Assembly: GCF_025351295.1 (NCBI RefSeq)
Contig: NZ_JANXWD010000105.1
Coordinates: forward strand, 62,001 to 126,000
Length of the DNA: 64,000 bases
Direction of reading: 5' to 3'
Source of the DNA: Phenylobacterium sp.
GTDB lineage: Bacteria; Pseudomonadota; Alphaproteobacteria; Caulobacterales; Caulobacteraceae
Shown here: in pieces, positions 43,871 through 53,227 of the stretch
Numbering within the stretch: position 1 is the stretch's first letter
How the letters are laid out: each line of letters starts with the position of its first letter
Translations under genes and position numbers: made by a program
Notes under the pieces: model-generated
What the model was told of the DNA's origin: nothing
The model's database searches: none
Seen by the model: the letters and a program-made list of their open reading frames with translations, nothing else

Positions 43871-45616
43871 ATGGAAGCCATAGACCCTGCCAGCCTTCGG
43901 GTGCTGCGGTGGCGCGTCGAGGACCTGGTTCCCCGCCTCTCCCAGGCGGTGCTGATCGGCGCGCTGGTGTGGCTGCAGATCCGGTCGCCGTTGGCGTTCG
44001 CGTGGCTCGCCGTCGCCGTGGCCACGGCACTGATCGACTCGGCGGTGTCACGGCGCTTCCTGTCCAGGATCCATGACCGCCGCCTCGCCGTGATCAACGA
44101 CATCACCCGGACGGTCTCGGCGGCCTCCTTCGCCGCGGTGTGCCTGCTGATGCTCACCGACCGTTCCGGGTTCGGCCTCGCCGCGGCGATCCTGGCGGCC
44201 TGCGCGATCAACCTGAACAACGTCATGATGACCCGCGGCGTGCGGCGCTTCACCCTGAGCATCACCTCGCCCTCGTCAGTGGTGCTGGCCGCCCTGCCGC
44301 TGACCGCCTGGGCGACGGGCAACTCCCTGACCCTGACGGGGGCCGTGGTGATGACGGTCGGCGCCCTGGCCTACACGATCTTCATCGTCAGGCTGGCCGG
44401 CGCGTTCTTTAAGGAAGGCCATGCCCTGCGCGAGGCTCTGGAGGCGGCGGAGGCCGCCAGCCGGGCCAAGAGCAGCTTCCTCGCCGTCACCAGTCACGAG
44501 ATCCGCACGCCGCTCAACGGCGTGCTGGGCATGGCCCAGGCGATGGAGAACGACGCGCTGTCGCCGGACCAGCGGGCCCGCGTCGGGGTGATCCGCCAGT
44601 CGGGCGCGGCGCTCCTGCAGCTGTTGAACGACATCCTTGACCTGTCGAAGATCGAGGCCGGCAAGCTCGACGTCGAGTGCGCGCCGTTCGACCTCGAGGC
44701 CGTGGTGGTGAGCGCGATGGACGCCTTCAGCGCCAGCGCCGTCAACAAGGGCCTGGCGTGCGAGCTCGCCTTCGACCCGGAGGTCCGGGGCGCCTTCGAC
44801 GGGGACGCCGCGCGGGTCCGCCAGGTGCTCTGCAACCTGATCTCCAACGCGGTGAAGTTCACGGAAGCCGGCGCGGTGACGGTGTCGGTCGCAGCGCGGC
44901 CCGGCGGCGTGCGGCTCAGCGTCACCGACACCGGGCCCGGCGTGCCCGCCGGCCTCGCCGAGCGGCTGTTCGACAGGTTCACCCAGGCGGACTCCTCCAC
45001 CACACGGCGCTTCGGCGGCACGGGCCTCGGCCTGGCGATCAGCCGGGAGCTTTGCCAGGCCATGGGCGGGACTATCTGCGTCGAGAGCCCGCCCGGCGGC
45101 GGCGCCACCTTCATCGTCGACCTGTCGCTGGCCCGGAGCCACGCCCAGGGCGCGCCCGACGCGCCGCTCGCCATCGAGCCGCACCGGCCGGGCGAGACGC
45201 CCCTGCGGGTGCTGGCCGCCGAGGACAATGCGATCAATCAGCTGGTCCTGCGCACCCTGCTGGAACAGATCGGCGTCCAGGCCACCCTGGTCGACACCGG
45301 CGCCGAGGCCGTCGCGGCCTGGGAACAGGGCGGCTTCGACCTGATCCTGATGGACGTCCAGATGCCGCAGATGGACGGACCGGAGGCCACGCGCCTGATC
45401 CGCGCCCGCGAGGCGGCCAGCGGCCGGCGCCGCACGCCGATTGTGGCGCTTACCGCCAATGTCATGAGCCACCAGGTCGAGAGCTATCTGGCCGCGGGCA
45501 TGGATGGCTATGTCGGCAAGCCCATCGCCATCGCCGAGCTCTATGCCGCCATTGCCGCGGCCGCGAGCGCAGCGGAGCCGGCGGACGCGGACGCCGTGGC
45601 CGATCGGGTCGCCTGA
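43871..45616 (+). CDS. Membrane-bound hybrid sensor histidine kinase, HisKA-HATPase-REC
   Basis: Hybrid kinase of 581 residues. The first 185 residues contain about five or six membrane helices (LVWLQIRSPLAFAWLAVAV, VSAASFAAVCLLML, ALPLTAWATG, GAVVMTVGALAYTIFIVRL) with short loops. Then His209 in SHEIRTPLNG, N box NLISNAVKF, G boxes TDTGPGV and GGTGLGLAI, and a receiver (about 445-565) with Asp495 in LILMDVQMP and Lys in GKPIA. No Hpt. ATG 43871 is chosen just before the first helix. It lies upstream of, and in line with, the lipid A/Kdo genes, 82 bases away, though co-transcription is unproved. Confidence 0.92.
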   Translation: MEAIDPASLRVLRWRVEDLVPRLSQAVLIGALVWLQIRSPLAFAWLAVAVATALIDSAVSRRFLSRIHDRRLAVINDITRTVSAASFAAVCLLMLTDRSGFGLAAAILAACAINLNNVMMTRGVRRFTLSITSPSSVVLAALPLTAWATGNSLTLTGAVVMTVGALAYTIFIVRLAGAFFKEGHALREALEAAEAASRAKSSFLAVTSHEIRTPLNGVLGMAQAMENDALSPDQRARVGVIRQSGAALLQLLNDILDLSKIEAGKLDVECAPFDLEAVVVSAMDAFSASAVNKGLACELAFDPEVRGAFDGDAARVRQVLCNLISNAVKFTEAGAVTVSVAARPGGVRLSVTDTGPGVPAGLAERLFDRFTQADSSTTRRFGGTGLGLAISRELCQAMGGTICVESPPGGGATFIVDLSLARSHAQGAPDAPLAIEPHRPGETPLRVLAAEDNAINQLVLRTLLEQIGVQATLVDTGAEAVAAWEQGGFDLILMDVQMPQMDGPEATRLIRAREAASGRRRTPIVALTANVMSHQVESYLAAGMDGYVGKPIAIAELYAAIAAAASAAEPADADAVADRVA

Positions 45617-45698
45617 CGCGCCAGGGCTTTGGCTAGGCGGGGCTTTGGCTAGGCGGGCCAAGCTTGACACCGGCGGCGCAACATCCGACCCCAGGCCG

Positions 45699-47489
45699 AT
45701 GAGCGAGCGCGCCCCGCCCGAGCTTTCCGCCCGCGCCCTGGTCGCGCGGGTGGCGCGCAACTATCTGGCGCCGCGCTGGATGGCCTGGACGGCCGCGCTG
45801 GTCGCCGGGATCGCGGCGGCGTGGTTCACCACCGCCCTGGTGCAGATCCTGGAGCCGGCCACCAACGACCTGATCGGCCACCCCAAGGCCGGGACCCTGC
45901 TGGTCCTGCCCCTGACCATCGCGGCCTATGCCGTGGGCCGGGCCGTCGCTCAGGTGGTGCAGGCGACCTTCGTCAACCGGATCGGCAACGCCGTGGTCGG
46001 CGACATCCAGCTGCAGCTGTTCGGCAAGCTGGTCCGCGCCGACCTGGCGCATCTGCGCCGCCAGCACTCCGGGGCCTATGTGTCCTCGGTGCTCTATGAC
46101 GCCGGCCTGATCCGCGAGGCGGCGACCTCGGGGGTGATCAACTACACCCAGCACGGGCTGATCGTGATCGGGGCGATCACGGTGATGGTGTCGAACGACC
46201 GGCTGCTGTCGATCGTGCTGATCCTGGCCGCGCCGATCGCCACCTGGATCATGCGCCGCTTCGCCAAGCGGACCACCAAGGCCGCCAAGGGCGCCATGGC
46301 CGAGACCTCGGCGCTGTCCACCGCGATCATGGAGAGCCTGGACGGCGTGCGCGTCGTGAAGCTGGAGAACCGCGAGGCCTATGAGGAGGCCCGCGTCGGC
46401 GAGGTGGTGCGGCGGCGGCAACAGCACCTGGTCAAGGGCGCCAACGCCCGGGCCCGCGCGGCGCCGGCCACCGAGCTGCTGATGACCCTGATCATGGCCG
46501 TGGTGATCGGCTATGCGGGTTGGCGCGCCAGGCAGGGCGGGATGACGGTCGGCGCCTTCGTGGCCTTCCTGGCGGCGCTGGGCGTGGCCTCGCAATCGCT
46601 GCGCCAGCTGGCCAACCTGCAGACGGTGTTCGCCGAGGGGATGTCGGCCGCACGCCGGCTGTTCGCCGCCCTGGATGTGGAGCCGGAGGTGCGCGAGCGG
46701 GCCAGCGCCCTGCCCTTGCCGGTCGGCCAAGCCACCATCGCCTTCGAGGCGGTCAGCTTCGCCTATGGCGGCGACGGGCCGCCGACCCTCGCCGAGGTCA
46801 GCTTCGAGGCGCGGCGCGGCGAGACGGTGGCCCTGGTCGGCCCCTCGGGCGGCGGCAAGACCACGATCCTCAACCTGATCCCGCGCTTCTACGACCCGAC
46901 CGCGGGGCGGGTGACGATCGACGGCCACGATGTGCGCGACGTGACCCTGCCGTCGCTGCGCGAGCAGATCGCCCTGGTCACCCAAGAGCCGTTCCTGTTC
47001 GACGACACCATCCGCGCCAACATCGCCTATGCGCGTCCCGAAGCAAGCCCGGCTGAGGTCGAGGCAGCGGCGCGGGCGGCGGCGGCGCATGAGTTCTTCG
47101 AGGCCCTGCCGGGCGGCTACGGCGCGCTGGTCGGCGAGGCCGGCGCGCGGCTGTCCGGCGGCCAGCGCCAGCGGGTTGCCATCGCGCGGGCCTTCCTGAA
47201 GGACGCCCCGATCCTGTTGCTGGACGAGGCCACCAGCGCGCTGGACACCGAAAGCGAGGCCCAGGTGCAGGCGGCGCTGAAGCGGCTGATGGCCGGGCGC
47301 ACCACCATCCTGATCGCCCATCGCCTGTCGACCGTGCGCGGCGCCGACCGCATCTATGTGGTCGACAAGGGCCGGATCGTCGAGACCGGCGACCACACCG
47401 GCCTGGTGAAGGAGCGTGGCCTCTATGCCCGGTTAGCGCAGACTCAAGACCTTGGGGGCCAGGACCTGGAGGCGGAGCCCGCCGCGTGA
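45699..47489 (+). CDS. msbA: ABC transporter, MsbA-like lipid flippase candidate
   Basis: Half-transporter of 596 residues with an N-terminal six-helix domain and a C-terminal ATPase. Walker A is GPSGGGKTT, the Q-loop is ALVTQEPFLF, the signature LSGGQRQR, Walker B ILLLDEATSALD and switch His in LIAHRLS. MsbA flips lipid A-core across the inner membrane; the name rests on fold plus its operon with DUF374, WaaA and LpxK, and other lipid or polysaccharide substrates are possible. Its stop overlaps the GTG of the next gene (GTGA), so the genes are coupled. Confidence 0.88.
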   Translation: MSERAPPELSARALVARVARNYLAPRWMAWTAALVAGIAAAWFTTALVQILEPATNDLIGHPKAGTLLVLPLTIAAYAVGRAVAQVVQATFVNRIGNAVVGDIQLQLFGKLVRADLAHLRRQHSGAYVSSVLYDAGLIREAATSGVINYTQHGLIVIGAITVMVSNDRLLSIVLILAAPIATWIMRRFAKRTTKAAKGAMAETSALSTAIMESLDGVRVVKLENREAYEEARVGEVVRRRQQHLVKGANARARAAPATELLMTLIMAVVIGYAGWRARQGGMTVGAFVAFLAALGVASQSLRQLANLQTVFAEGMSAARRLFAALDVEPEVRERASALPLPVGQATIAFEAVSFAYGGDGPPTLAEVSFEARRGETVALVGPSGGGKTTILNLIPRFYDPTAGRVTIDGHDVRDVTLPSLREQIALVTQEPFLFDDTIRANIAYARPEASPAEVEAAARAAAAHEFFEALPGGYGALVGEAGARLSGGQRQRVAIARAFLKDAPILLLDEATSALDTESEAQVQAALKRLMAGRTTILIAHRLSTVRGADRIYVVDKGRIVETGDHTGLVKERGLYARLAQTQDLGGQDLEAEPAA

Positions 47490-48193
47490 AGGCCTTCCTG
47501 CGCAGCGACGCGGTGCAGGCGGTGCTCGGCTGGCTGCTGGGGACCTATCTGCGGATAATCCTCTCCACCGTGCGCTGGCGGCACGAGAACCTGGCGTGCG
47601 TCGAGCCCGTGCTGGCCGGCGACAGCGGGGCCATCGCGCTGTTCTGGCACGGCCGCATCCCGCTCTGCCTGGCCACCGCCCCGCAGTGGTGGCGCAAGCG
47701 CACCAGGGCCCTGATCTCGCCCTCCAGCGACGGCGAGTTCATCGCCCGCGCGCTGGCGATGTCGGGTTTCCCGGCGATCCGCGTCTCGTCCGCCAAGACG
47801 GGCGACACCGAGAAGATGCGCCAGGCGATCGCGGCGATCCGCGAGGCGACCAACTGGGTCCGGGACGGCGGCGCCCTGGTGGTCACCCCGGATGGCCCAC
47901 GCGGTCCGAACGAGGCGATCGCGCCCGGCGCCCTGCAGATCGCCCGCCGCTCCGGCCAGCCGGTCTTCCTGATGGGCATCGCCGCCAACCCCGCGTGGCA
48001 GGTGGCAAGCACCTGGGACAAGGTGCTGTTCGCCGCCCCCTTCGGCCGCGGCGCCGTGGTGTGGGACGGGCCGCTGCATGTCCCCGCCGACGCAAATGAG
48101 GCCACCGTCGCCGCCCTGATCGAAGATTGGTCGCGGCGCCTCTCCGCCGCCACACGGCGGGCGGAGATCCTGGTGGGACGCCCCGCGCATTGA
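47486..48193 (+). CDS. DUF374 lysophospholipid acyltransferase-like protein
   Basis: Membrane-associated acyltransferase-like protein of 235 residues. The family pattern is LFWHGRIPLCLA (HxxxP/L rather than the usual HxxxxD), LISPSSDGEFIARAL, VRDGGALVVTPDGPRGP and AIAPGALQIARRSGQPV. DUF374 proteins resemble LpxL/lauroyl transferases and commonly sit beside waaA and lpxK; they may add acyl chains to lipid A or Kdo-lipid intermediates. GTG 47486 overlaps the ABC gene stop. The next gene, a CDF exporter, begins 32 bases later. Confidence 0.88.
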   Translation: MKAFLRSDAVQAVLGWLLGTYLRIILSTVRWRHENLACVEPVLAGDSGAIALFWHGRIPLCLATAPQWWRKRTRALISPSSDGEFIARALAMSGFPAIRVSSAKTGDTEKMRQAIAAIREATNWVRDGGALVVTPDGPRGPNEAIAPGALQIARRSGQPVFLMGIAANPAWQVASTWDKVLFAAPFGRGAVVWDGPLHVPADANEATVAALIEDWSRRLSAATRRAEILVGRPAH

Positions 48194-48225
48194 TCGCCCG
48201 GGCGGTCGGTGAGACATAGGCGGCA

Positions 48226-49233
48226 ATGGCGCACGACCATCACGATCACGATCACGATCACGGGCACGCGGACGCCGATGCGCGCGACCATGGCCAGGGC
48301 CAGGGCGCGCACAGCCATGGGGGCCACAGCCACGCGGGCGGCCACCACCACCATGCGCCGGCCAACATGGGCCGCGCCTTCGCCATCGGGGTGATCCTCA
48401 ACAGCGTCTTCGTGCTGGCGGAGGGCGGGACCGGGCTGTGGACGGGGTCCCTGGCGCTGATGGCCGACGCCGGCCACAACCTCTCCGACGTGCTGAGCCT
48501 GCTGCTGGCCTGGGGGGCCACGGTGCTCGCCAAGCGCGCGCCCGCCGGGCGGCGGACCTACGGCCTGCGCAAGGCCACCATCCTGGCCTCGCTGGCCAAT
48601 GCGGTGCTGCTGCTGGTGGCGGTGGGCGCGATCGTCTCGGAGGCGGTGGACCGGATCGCTTCGCCGGCCCCGGTCGACACCCAGGTGGTCATGCTGATCG
48701 CCAGCCTGGGGGTGCTGATCAATGGCGCCACCGCCATGCTGTTCATGCGCGGCAGCCATTCCGACCTCAATGTCCGCGGCGCCTTCGTGCACATGGCCAG
48801 CGACGCGGCGGTGTCCCTGGCCGTGGTGGTCGGCGCCTTTGTCATGTCCCGGACCGGCCTGCTGTGGATCGATCCGGCGCTGAGCGTGGCGATCGCCGCG
48901 GTCATCGTGCTGGGCACGTGGGGGCTGCTGCGTGACTCGGTGGACTTGGCGATGGACGCCGCCCCGCGCGGCATCGACGTCGACGCGGTGCGCGGCTGGC
49001 TCGGGGGCCTGCCGGGGGTCGAGGACGTGCACGACCTGCACATCTGGGCCATGAGCACCACCGAGACGGCGCTGACCGCCCACGTCCTGCGCCCGCAGAA
49101 CCCGGACGGCGACAGGTTCCTGCACATGGCCTGCGAGGGTCTGGCGAACCGCTTCCAGATCGGCCACGCCACATTGCAGGTGGAGACCGACGCCGCCCAC
49201 GCCTGCCGCCTCGCCCCGGCCGAGGTGGTGTGA
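48226..49233 (+). CDS. CDF family zinc/cation exporter (CzcD/ZitB-like)
   Basis: Inner-membrane Zn2+ efflux protein of 335 residues with a strongly His/Asp-rich N-terminus (MAHDHHDHDHDHGHAD and HSHGGHSHAGGHHHH). Six helices follow; helix II has DAGHNLSDVLSLLLAW and helix V HMASDAAVSLAVVVG, giving the His/Asp metal site of this family (HxxxD twice). The cytosolic C-terminal domain includes VEDVHDLHIWAM. It is placed within a lipid A/Kdo operon, and its stop overlaps the waaA start, so it is co-translated with it. Why a metal exporter is here is not known. Confidence 0.94.
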   Translation: MAHDHHDHDHDHGHADADARDHGQGQGAHSHGGHSHAGGHHHHAPANMGRAFAIGVILNSVFVLAEGGTGLWTGSLALMADAGHNLSDVLSLLLAWGATVLAKRAPAGRRTYGLRKATILASLANAVLLLVAVGAIVSEAVDRIASPAPVDTQVVMLIASLGVLINGATAMLFMRGSHSDLNVRGAFVHMASDAAVSLAVVVGAFVMSRTGLLWIDPALSVAIAAVIVLGTWGLLRDSVDLAMDAAPRGIDVDAVRGWLGGLPGVEDVHDLHIWAMSTTETALTAHVLRPQNPDGDRFLHMACEGLANRFQIGHATLQVETDAAHACRLAPAEVV

Positions 49234-50483
49234 CGACGACCCTGCCGCTGGCCCTCTACGGCGTGGCGACGGGCGTCCTGGAGCCCTTTGCGCCGGCCAT
49301 CCTTCGCAGTCGGGCCCGGCGGGGCAAGGAGGACGCCCGGCGGCTGTCCGAGCGCCTCGGCCGGGCTCCGAGGCCGCGGCCCGACGGCGGGCTGGTCTGG
49401 CTGCACGGCGTCAGCGTGGGCGAGACCACCTCGCTGCTGCCGTTGATCGCGGCGCTGCGGGCGCGACGCCCCGACCTCACCCTGCTGGTGACCTCCGGCA
49501 CGGTGACCGCCGCCAGCCTGCTCGGCCAGCGGCTGCCCGAGGGCGTGATCCACCAATATGCGCCGGTGGACGCGCCCGGCGCCGTGCGGCGCTTCCTGGA
49601 CCACTGGCGGCCGGGCCTGGCGGTGTTCGTGGAGAGCGAGCTGTGGCCGAACCTGATCCTGGCGGCGGCGGCGCGCGACGTGCTGCTGGCCCTGGTCTCC
49701 GCGCGGATGACCCAGGCCAGCGCCGAGCGCTGGGCCGGCTGGGCGGGTTCGGCGCGGGCCCTGCTGGGCGCCTTCGACCTGATCCTGCCGCAGGACGCGG
49801 CCACCGAAGCGCGCTTCCGGACCCTGGGCGTCGCGCCCGGCGCGCGCCTCAACCTGAAACTGGTGGGTGAGCCGCTGCCCGCCGATCCGGCCGAGCTGGC
49901 GCGTCTCCAGGCCGCCGTCGCCGGCCGCAAGGTCGTGCTCGCCGCCAGCACCCATCCGGGCGAGGAGGCCCCGATCGCCGAGGCGTTCAGGAAGGCCGCA
50001 CCGGATCCGGCGGCGGCGCTGCTGATCGTCGTCCCGCGCCACCCCGACCGTGGCCCGGCCATCGCACGCGAGCTCGGCGCCACCCGCCGGGGCGCGGATG
50101 AGGCGCCCACCGGGGCGATCCACGTCGCCGACACCCTGGGCGAGCTCGGGCTGTTCATCCGCCTCGCGGACGTCGTGGTGATGGGCGGCAGCTTCGTCCC
50201 CGGGGTCGGTGGCCACAATCCGCTGGAGCCGGCGCGGATCGGGCGACCGATCCTGACCGGGCCGTACGCCTTCAACGCCGCCGACACCTATGCCGACATG
50301 GTCTCGGACGCCGCCGCCATCGAGGCGAGCGACGGCGCCACGCTGGCCCGCCACCTCCGCGGCCTGTTGCACAACCCCGCCATCGCGCGGCGGATGGGCG
50401 AGGCCGCGTTGGCCTATGCGGGCCGCCAGGGCGCGGCGCTGGACGGCGCCATGGCCCTGCTCGAGCCCCTGCTGCCGGCATGA
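49230..50483 (+). CDS. waaA: 3-deoxy-D-manno-octulosonic acid (Kdo) transferase
   Basis: Inner-membrane glycosyltransferase of 417 residues that transfers Kdo from CMP-Kdo onto lipid IVA. WaaA features are VWLHGVSVGETTSLLPLI with the catalytic Glu, LLVTSGTVTAASLLG, YAPVDAPGAVRRFLDHW, ESELWPNLI and the GT-B C-terminal GGSFVPGVGGHNPLEPA (in parts). GTG 49230 overlaps the CDF stop and the end overlaps lpxK by ATGA. The N-terminal membrane anchor is short (ALYGVATGVLEPF). Confidence 0.94.
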   Translation: MTTTLPLALYGVATGVLEPFAPAILRSRARRGKEDARRLSERLGRAPRPRPDGGLVWLHGVSVGETTSLLPLIAALRARRPDLTLLVTSGTVTAASLLGQRLPEGVIHQYAPVDAPGAVRRFLDHWRPGLAVFVESELWPNLILAAAARDVLLALVSARMTQASAERWAGWAGSARALLGAFDLILPQDAATEARFRTLGVAPGARLNLKLVGEPLPADPAELARLQAAVAGRKVVLAASTHPGEEAPIAEAFRKAAPDPAAALLIVVPRHPDRGPAIARELGATRRGADEAPTGAIHVADTLGELGLFIRLADVVVMGGSFVPGVGGHNPLEPARIGRPILTGPYAFNAADTYADMVSDAAAIEASDGATLARHLRGLLHNPAIARRMGEAALAYAGRQGAALDGAMALLEPLLPA

Positions 50484-51496
50484 AGCTGGCCACGCCGCGC
50501 TGGTGGTATTTCCGCGATGCCCGCATCGCCCCGGTCAGCCGCGCCCTGCTGACCCCCGTCTCCTGGATCTGGGCCGCCGTCACCGCGCGGCGGATCGCCC
50601 GGGGCCAGCCCTATGACCCCGGCGTGCCGGTGATCTGCGTCGGCAACCTCACGCTGGGCGGGACCGGCAAGACCCCGGTGGTGCGCGAGATCGCGCGGCG
50701 GCTGGGTGGCGCGGTCCTGTCACGCGGCTACGGCGGGTCGCTGGCGGGACTAGTGCGGGTGGATCCGGCGCGCCACACCGCCGCCGAGGTGGGCGACGAG
50801 CCGCTGATGCTGGCCCAGGACCTGGCGGTCTGGGTCTGCCGCGACCGGGCCGCCGGCGCGCAGGCAGCGGCGGCCGGCGGGGCGAAGCTGATCGTCATGG
50901 ACGACGGCCACCAGAACCCCGACGTCGCCAAGACCCTGTCGCTGGTGGTGGTGGACGGCGAGACGCGAGACGACGAGTGGCCGTTCGGCGACGGCCGGGT
51001 GTTCCCCGCCGGGCCGATGCGCGAGCCGCTGAAGGTGGGGCTGGCCCGCGCTGACGCCGCGGTGATCCTGCTGCCGGCCGACGTGGAGGCTCCAGATCCG
51101 GAGCTGCTGGCGGCCCTGGCCTCGGTCCCGGTGCTGGTGGCGCGGCTGACGCCCGCCGCGCCGCCGCCGTCGGGGCCCCAGCTGGGCTTCGCGGGCGTCG
51201 GCAAACCCTGGAAGGTGGAGCGGACCCTGCGCGCCGCCGGCTGCGAGCTGGCCGACTTCTGGCCCTTCCCCGACCACCGCGCCTATGACGAGCCGACCCT
51301 GCGCCGGATCGCCGAGCGGGCCGCCCTGTTCGACGCGGGCCTTGTCACCACCGAGAAGGACTGGGCGCGCCTGCCGGCCGCCTGGCGCGACCGCGTCACG
51401 CCCTGGCCGGTGCGCGCGGTGTTCGAGGACGACGCGGCGCTGGAGGCGATCCTGGCGAAGGCCAGCGGTCCGCCAGCCTTCGACCCCGGAGGCTGA
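50480..51496 (+). CDS. lpxK: Tetraacyldisaccharide 4'-kinase
   Basis: Inner-membrane kinase of 338 residues that phosphorylates the 4' position of the lipid A disaccharide to give lipid IVA. It shows the P-loop CVGNLTLGGTGKTP, the segment VLSRGYGG, VIMDDGHQNPDVAK-like (VMDDGHQNP with catalytic Asp/His) and DHRAYDEPTLRRIAE. It is the last gene of the coupled operon and ends before a palindrome. WaaA uses the lipid IVA that LpxK makes, so the pair is functionally sequential. Confidence 0.95.
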   Translation: MKLATPRWWYFRDARIAPVSRALLTPVSWIWAAVTARRIARGQPYDPGVPVICVGNLTLGGTGKTPVVREIARRLGGAVLSRGYGGSLAGLVRVDPARHTAAEVGDEPLMLAQDLAVWVCRDRAAGAQAAAAGGAKLIVMDDGHQNPDVAKTLSLVVVDGETRDDEWPFGDGRVFPAGPMREPLKVGLARADAAVILLPADVEAPDPELLAALASVPVLVARLTPAAPPPSGPQLGFAGVGKPWKVERTLRAAGCELADFWPFPDHRAYDEPTLRRIAERAALFDAGLVTTEKDWARLPAAWRDRVTPWPVRAVFEDDAALEAILAKASGPPAFDPGG

Positions 51497-51502
51497 AGCC
51501 GA

Positions 51503-51611
51503 GTTCTCCTCACCCGTAGGGGGAGGGGGACCCTGCGCAGCAGGGTGGAGGGGGCTTGCAGGATGGGGCTCGGCGGTGACGGTCCCCCTCCCCCTATGGG
51601 TGAGGAGAACT
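51503..51611. repeat. CTCCTCACCC-type palindromic repeat, probable terminator
   Basis: Starts GTTCTCCTCACCCGTAGGGG and ends CCCCTATGGGTGAGGAGAAC, an imperfect inverted repeat of 109 bases with an inner part CCCTGCGCAGCAGGG. It separates lpxK from the convergent kinase-like gene. Its ends are shared with the cassette repeats at 33878 and 35893. Confidence 0.85.
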
Positions 51612-51645
51612 GTGCCTGAGCGGCCAGCCTGAACGCCGATCGGCC

Positions 51646-52725
51646 CTATGCCTTCGCCCCGGCCTTCTGGGCGTAGGCCCAGCTCATCTGCGCGAGGCCC
51701 AGCACTCTGGGAGCCATGTTGGCGGCGTCCGGGTGGTTCGCGGTCCCGTCGCGCACCCGGCCCAGGATGCCCTGCAGGATGCCCGCCAGCTTGAAGGCGT
51801 TGTAGGCGAAGAACCAGTTGAGGTCGTGCAGGCCCGAGCGGCCGGTCAGGCTGCAGTAGTACGCCACGGCCTCGTCGAGGGTGGGGATGCCGTGCGCCTT
51901 CAGGTCGGGGATCGTCGAGATCGTGCCGTTGACCCACCCCATCAGCATGTAGGTGAAGTCGGCCAGCGGCTCGCCCAGCGTCCCCAACTCCCAGTCCAGC
52001 ACCGCGATCACCCGCGGCTCGGTGGGATGGAAGATCATGTTGTCGAGCCGGTAGTCGCCGTGGACGATCGAGGTGCGCTCCTGCGCCGGCAAGCTCTGCG
52101 GCAGCCATTCGATCAGCCGGTCGATCTCCGGGATGTCGACGGTCTCGGAGGCCTTGTACTGCTTGGCCCAGCGGTCGACCTGACGGCCCATGTAGTTGCC
52201 GGGCCTGCCGTAGTCGGAGAGGCCGATGGCCGCATAGTCGGTGTTGTGCAGATCGGCCAGGGTCTTGATCTTGGCCTTGAAGATGGCGTTGCGCTGGGCG
52301 GGCGTGGAGGCCGGCAGCGCCTGATCCCACAGGATCCGGCCCTCGACCATGTCCATGATGTAGAACCAGGTGCCGATGACGCTGTCGTCGACGCAGAGGC
52401 CATAGGTCTTGGCGACCGGGAAGCCGGTGGGGCCCAGGGCCGAGATCACCTTGTACTCGCGGTCGACCGCGTGGGCCGAGGGCAGCAGCTTGCCCGGCGG
52501 CTTGCGGCGCAGGACATATTTCCGGCCCGGCGTGATCAGCTGGTAGGTGGGGTTGGACTGGCCGCCCTTGAATTGCCGCACCTCCAAGGAACCTGCATAG
52601 CCGGCGACGTTGGCCTGCATCCAGCGGTCGAGGGCGGCCTCGTCAAAGCGGTGCGACGGGGCCACATCCTTGGTGCCGGTATTGGCCAGTTCGCGGGCCT
52701 GTTCGGCGACTTCGGCCTCAGCCAT
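51646..52725 (-). CDS. APH-like phosphotransferase family protein
   Basis: Second ACAD10/11-type kinase homologue, 359 residues. Diagnostic segments are GGQSNPTYQLITPGRKYVLRR (in parts), the catalytic loop IVHGDYRLDNMIFH and metal segment AVLDWELGTLGEPLADFTY (in parts). It may phosphorylate hydroxyacyl-CoA derivatives or unrelated small molecules; the drug-resistance label does not fit its context. ATG 52725 precedes MAEAEVAEQARE. The strand pairing with an SRPBCC gene starting 71 bases away on the other strand gives a divergent promoter region that contains the AT-rich GTTTGTTTGAAGTC. Confidence 0.9.
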   Translation of the reverse strand: MAEAEVAEQARELANTGTKDVAPSHRFDEAALDRWMQANVAGYAGSLEVRQFKGGQSNPTYQLITPGRKYVLRRKPPGKLLPSAHAVDREYKVISALGPTGFPVAKTYGLCVDDSVIGTWFYIMDMVEGRILWDQALPASTPAQRNAIFKAKIKTLADLHNTDYAAIGLSDYGRPGNYMGRQVDRWAKQYKASETVDIPEIDRLIEWLPQSLPAQERTSIVHGDYRLDNMIFHPTEPRVIAVLDWELGTLGEPLADFTYMLMGWVNGTISTIPDLKAHGIPTLDEAVAYYCSLTGRSGLHDLNWFFAYNAFKLAGILQGILGRVRDGTANHPDAANMAPRVLGLAQMSWAYAQKAGAKA

Positions 52726-52795
52726 GGCGTTTTCCCCAGCGTCTCGTACGTTTGTTTGAAGTCTTTTACAGAGGGGCCCGGCCTCGGAGCAAGGC

Positions 52796-53227
52796 ATGGT
52801 CGAGGACGTCCAGACGATCATCGAGATCGCCGCCCCGCGCGAGGTGGTCTGGCGCGCGCTGACCAAGCCGGCGCTGGTGGTCCAGTGGCTGGGCTGCCTG
52901 CAGTTCCAGCCGGTGGCGGGCCACATCTTCTACCTGCAGCCGGATCGGGCGCGGCGGCTGGCCGGCGACGTCACCGACGCCATCGCCTGCCGGATCGAGG
53001 TGCTGGACCAGCCGCGACGGCTGAGCTTCAGCTGGGGCTTCCCGGACGTGCCGGACACCTGGGTCGACATCCGCCTGCGCCGCATCCCCGGCGGCACCCA
53101 TGTGCGCCTGGTCCACTCCGGCTGGGACCAGTTCGAGGCGCGCGAGACCGAGGACGTGCGCGGCGGCCTGGGCAAGGCCTGGCACAGCGTCGCCCTGCCG
53201 GCGCTGCGGCGGGTGGCGGAGTCCTAG
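52796..53227 (+). CDS. SRPBCC (AHSA1/START-like) domain protein
   Basis: Small cytosolic protein of 143 residues with the helix-grip fold: VQTIIEIAAPREVVWRALT (in parts), WLGCLQF, RLSFSWGF and RLVHSGWDQFE are typical of AHSA1/SRPBCC proteins. These bind hydrophobic ligands or act in stress response; no specific role is inferable. Its TAG overlaps the opposite-strand TAG of purD within the palindrome CTAG. Confidence 0.88.
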   Translation: MVEDVQTIIEIAAPREVVWRALTKPALVVQWLGCLQFQPVAGHIFYLQPDRARRLAGDVTDAIACRIEVLDQPRRLSFSWGFPDVPDTWVDIRLRRIPGGTHVRLVHSGWDQFEARETEDVRGGLGKAWHSVALPALRRVAES

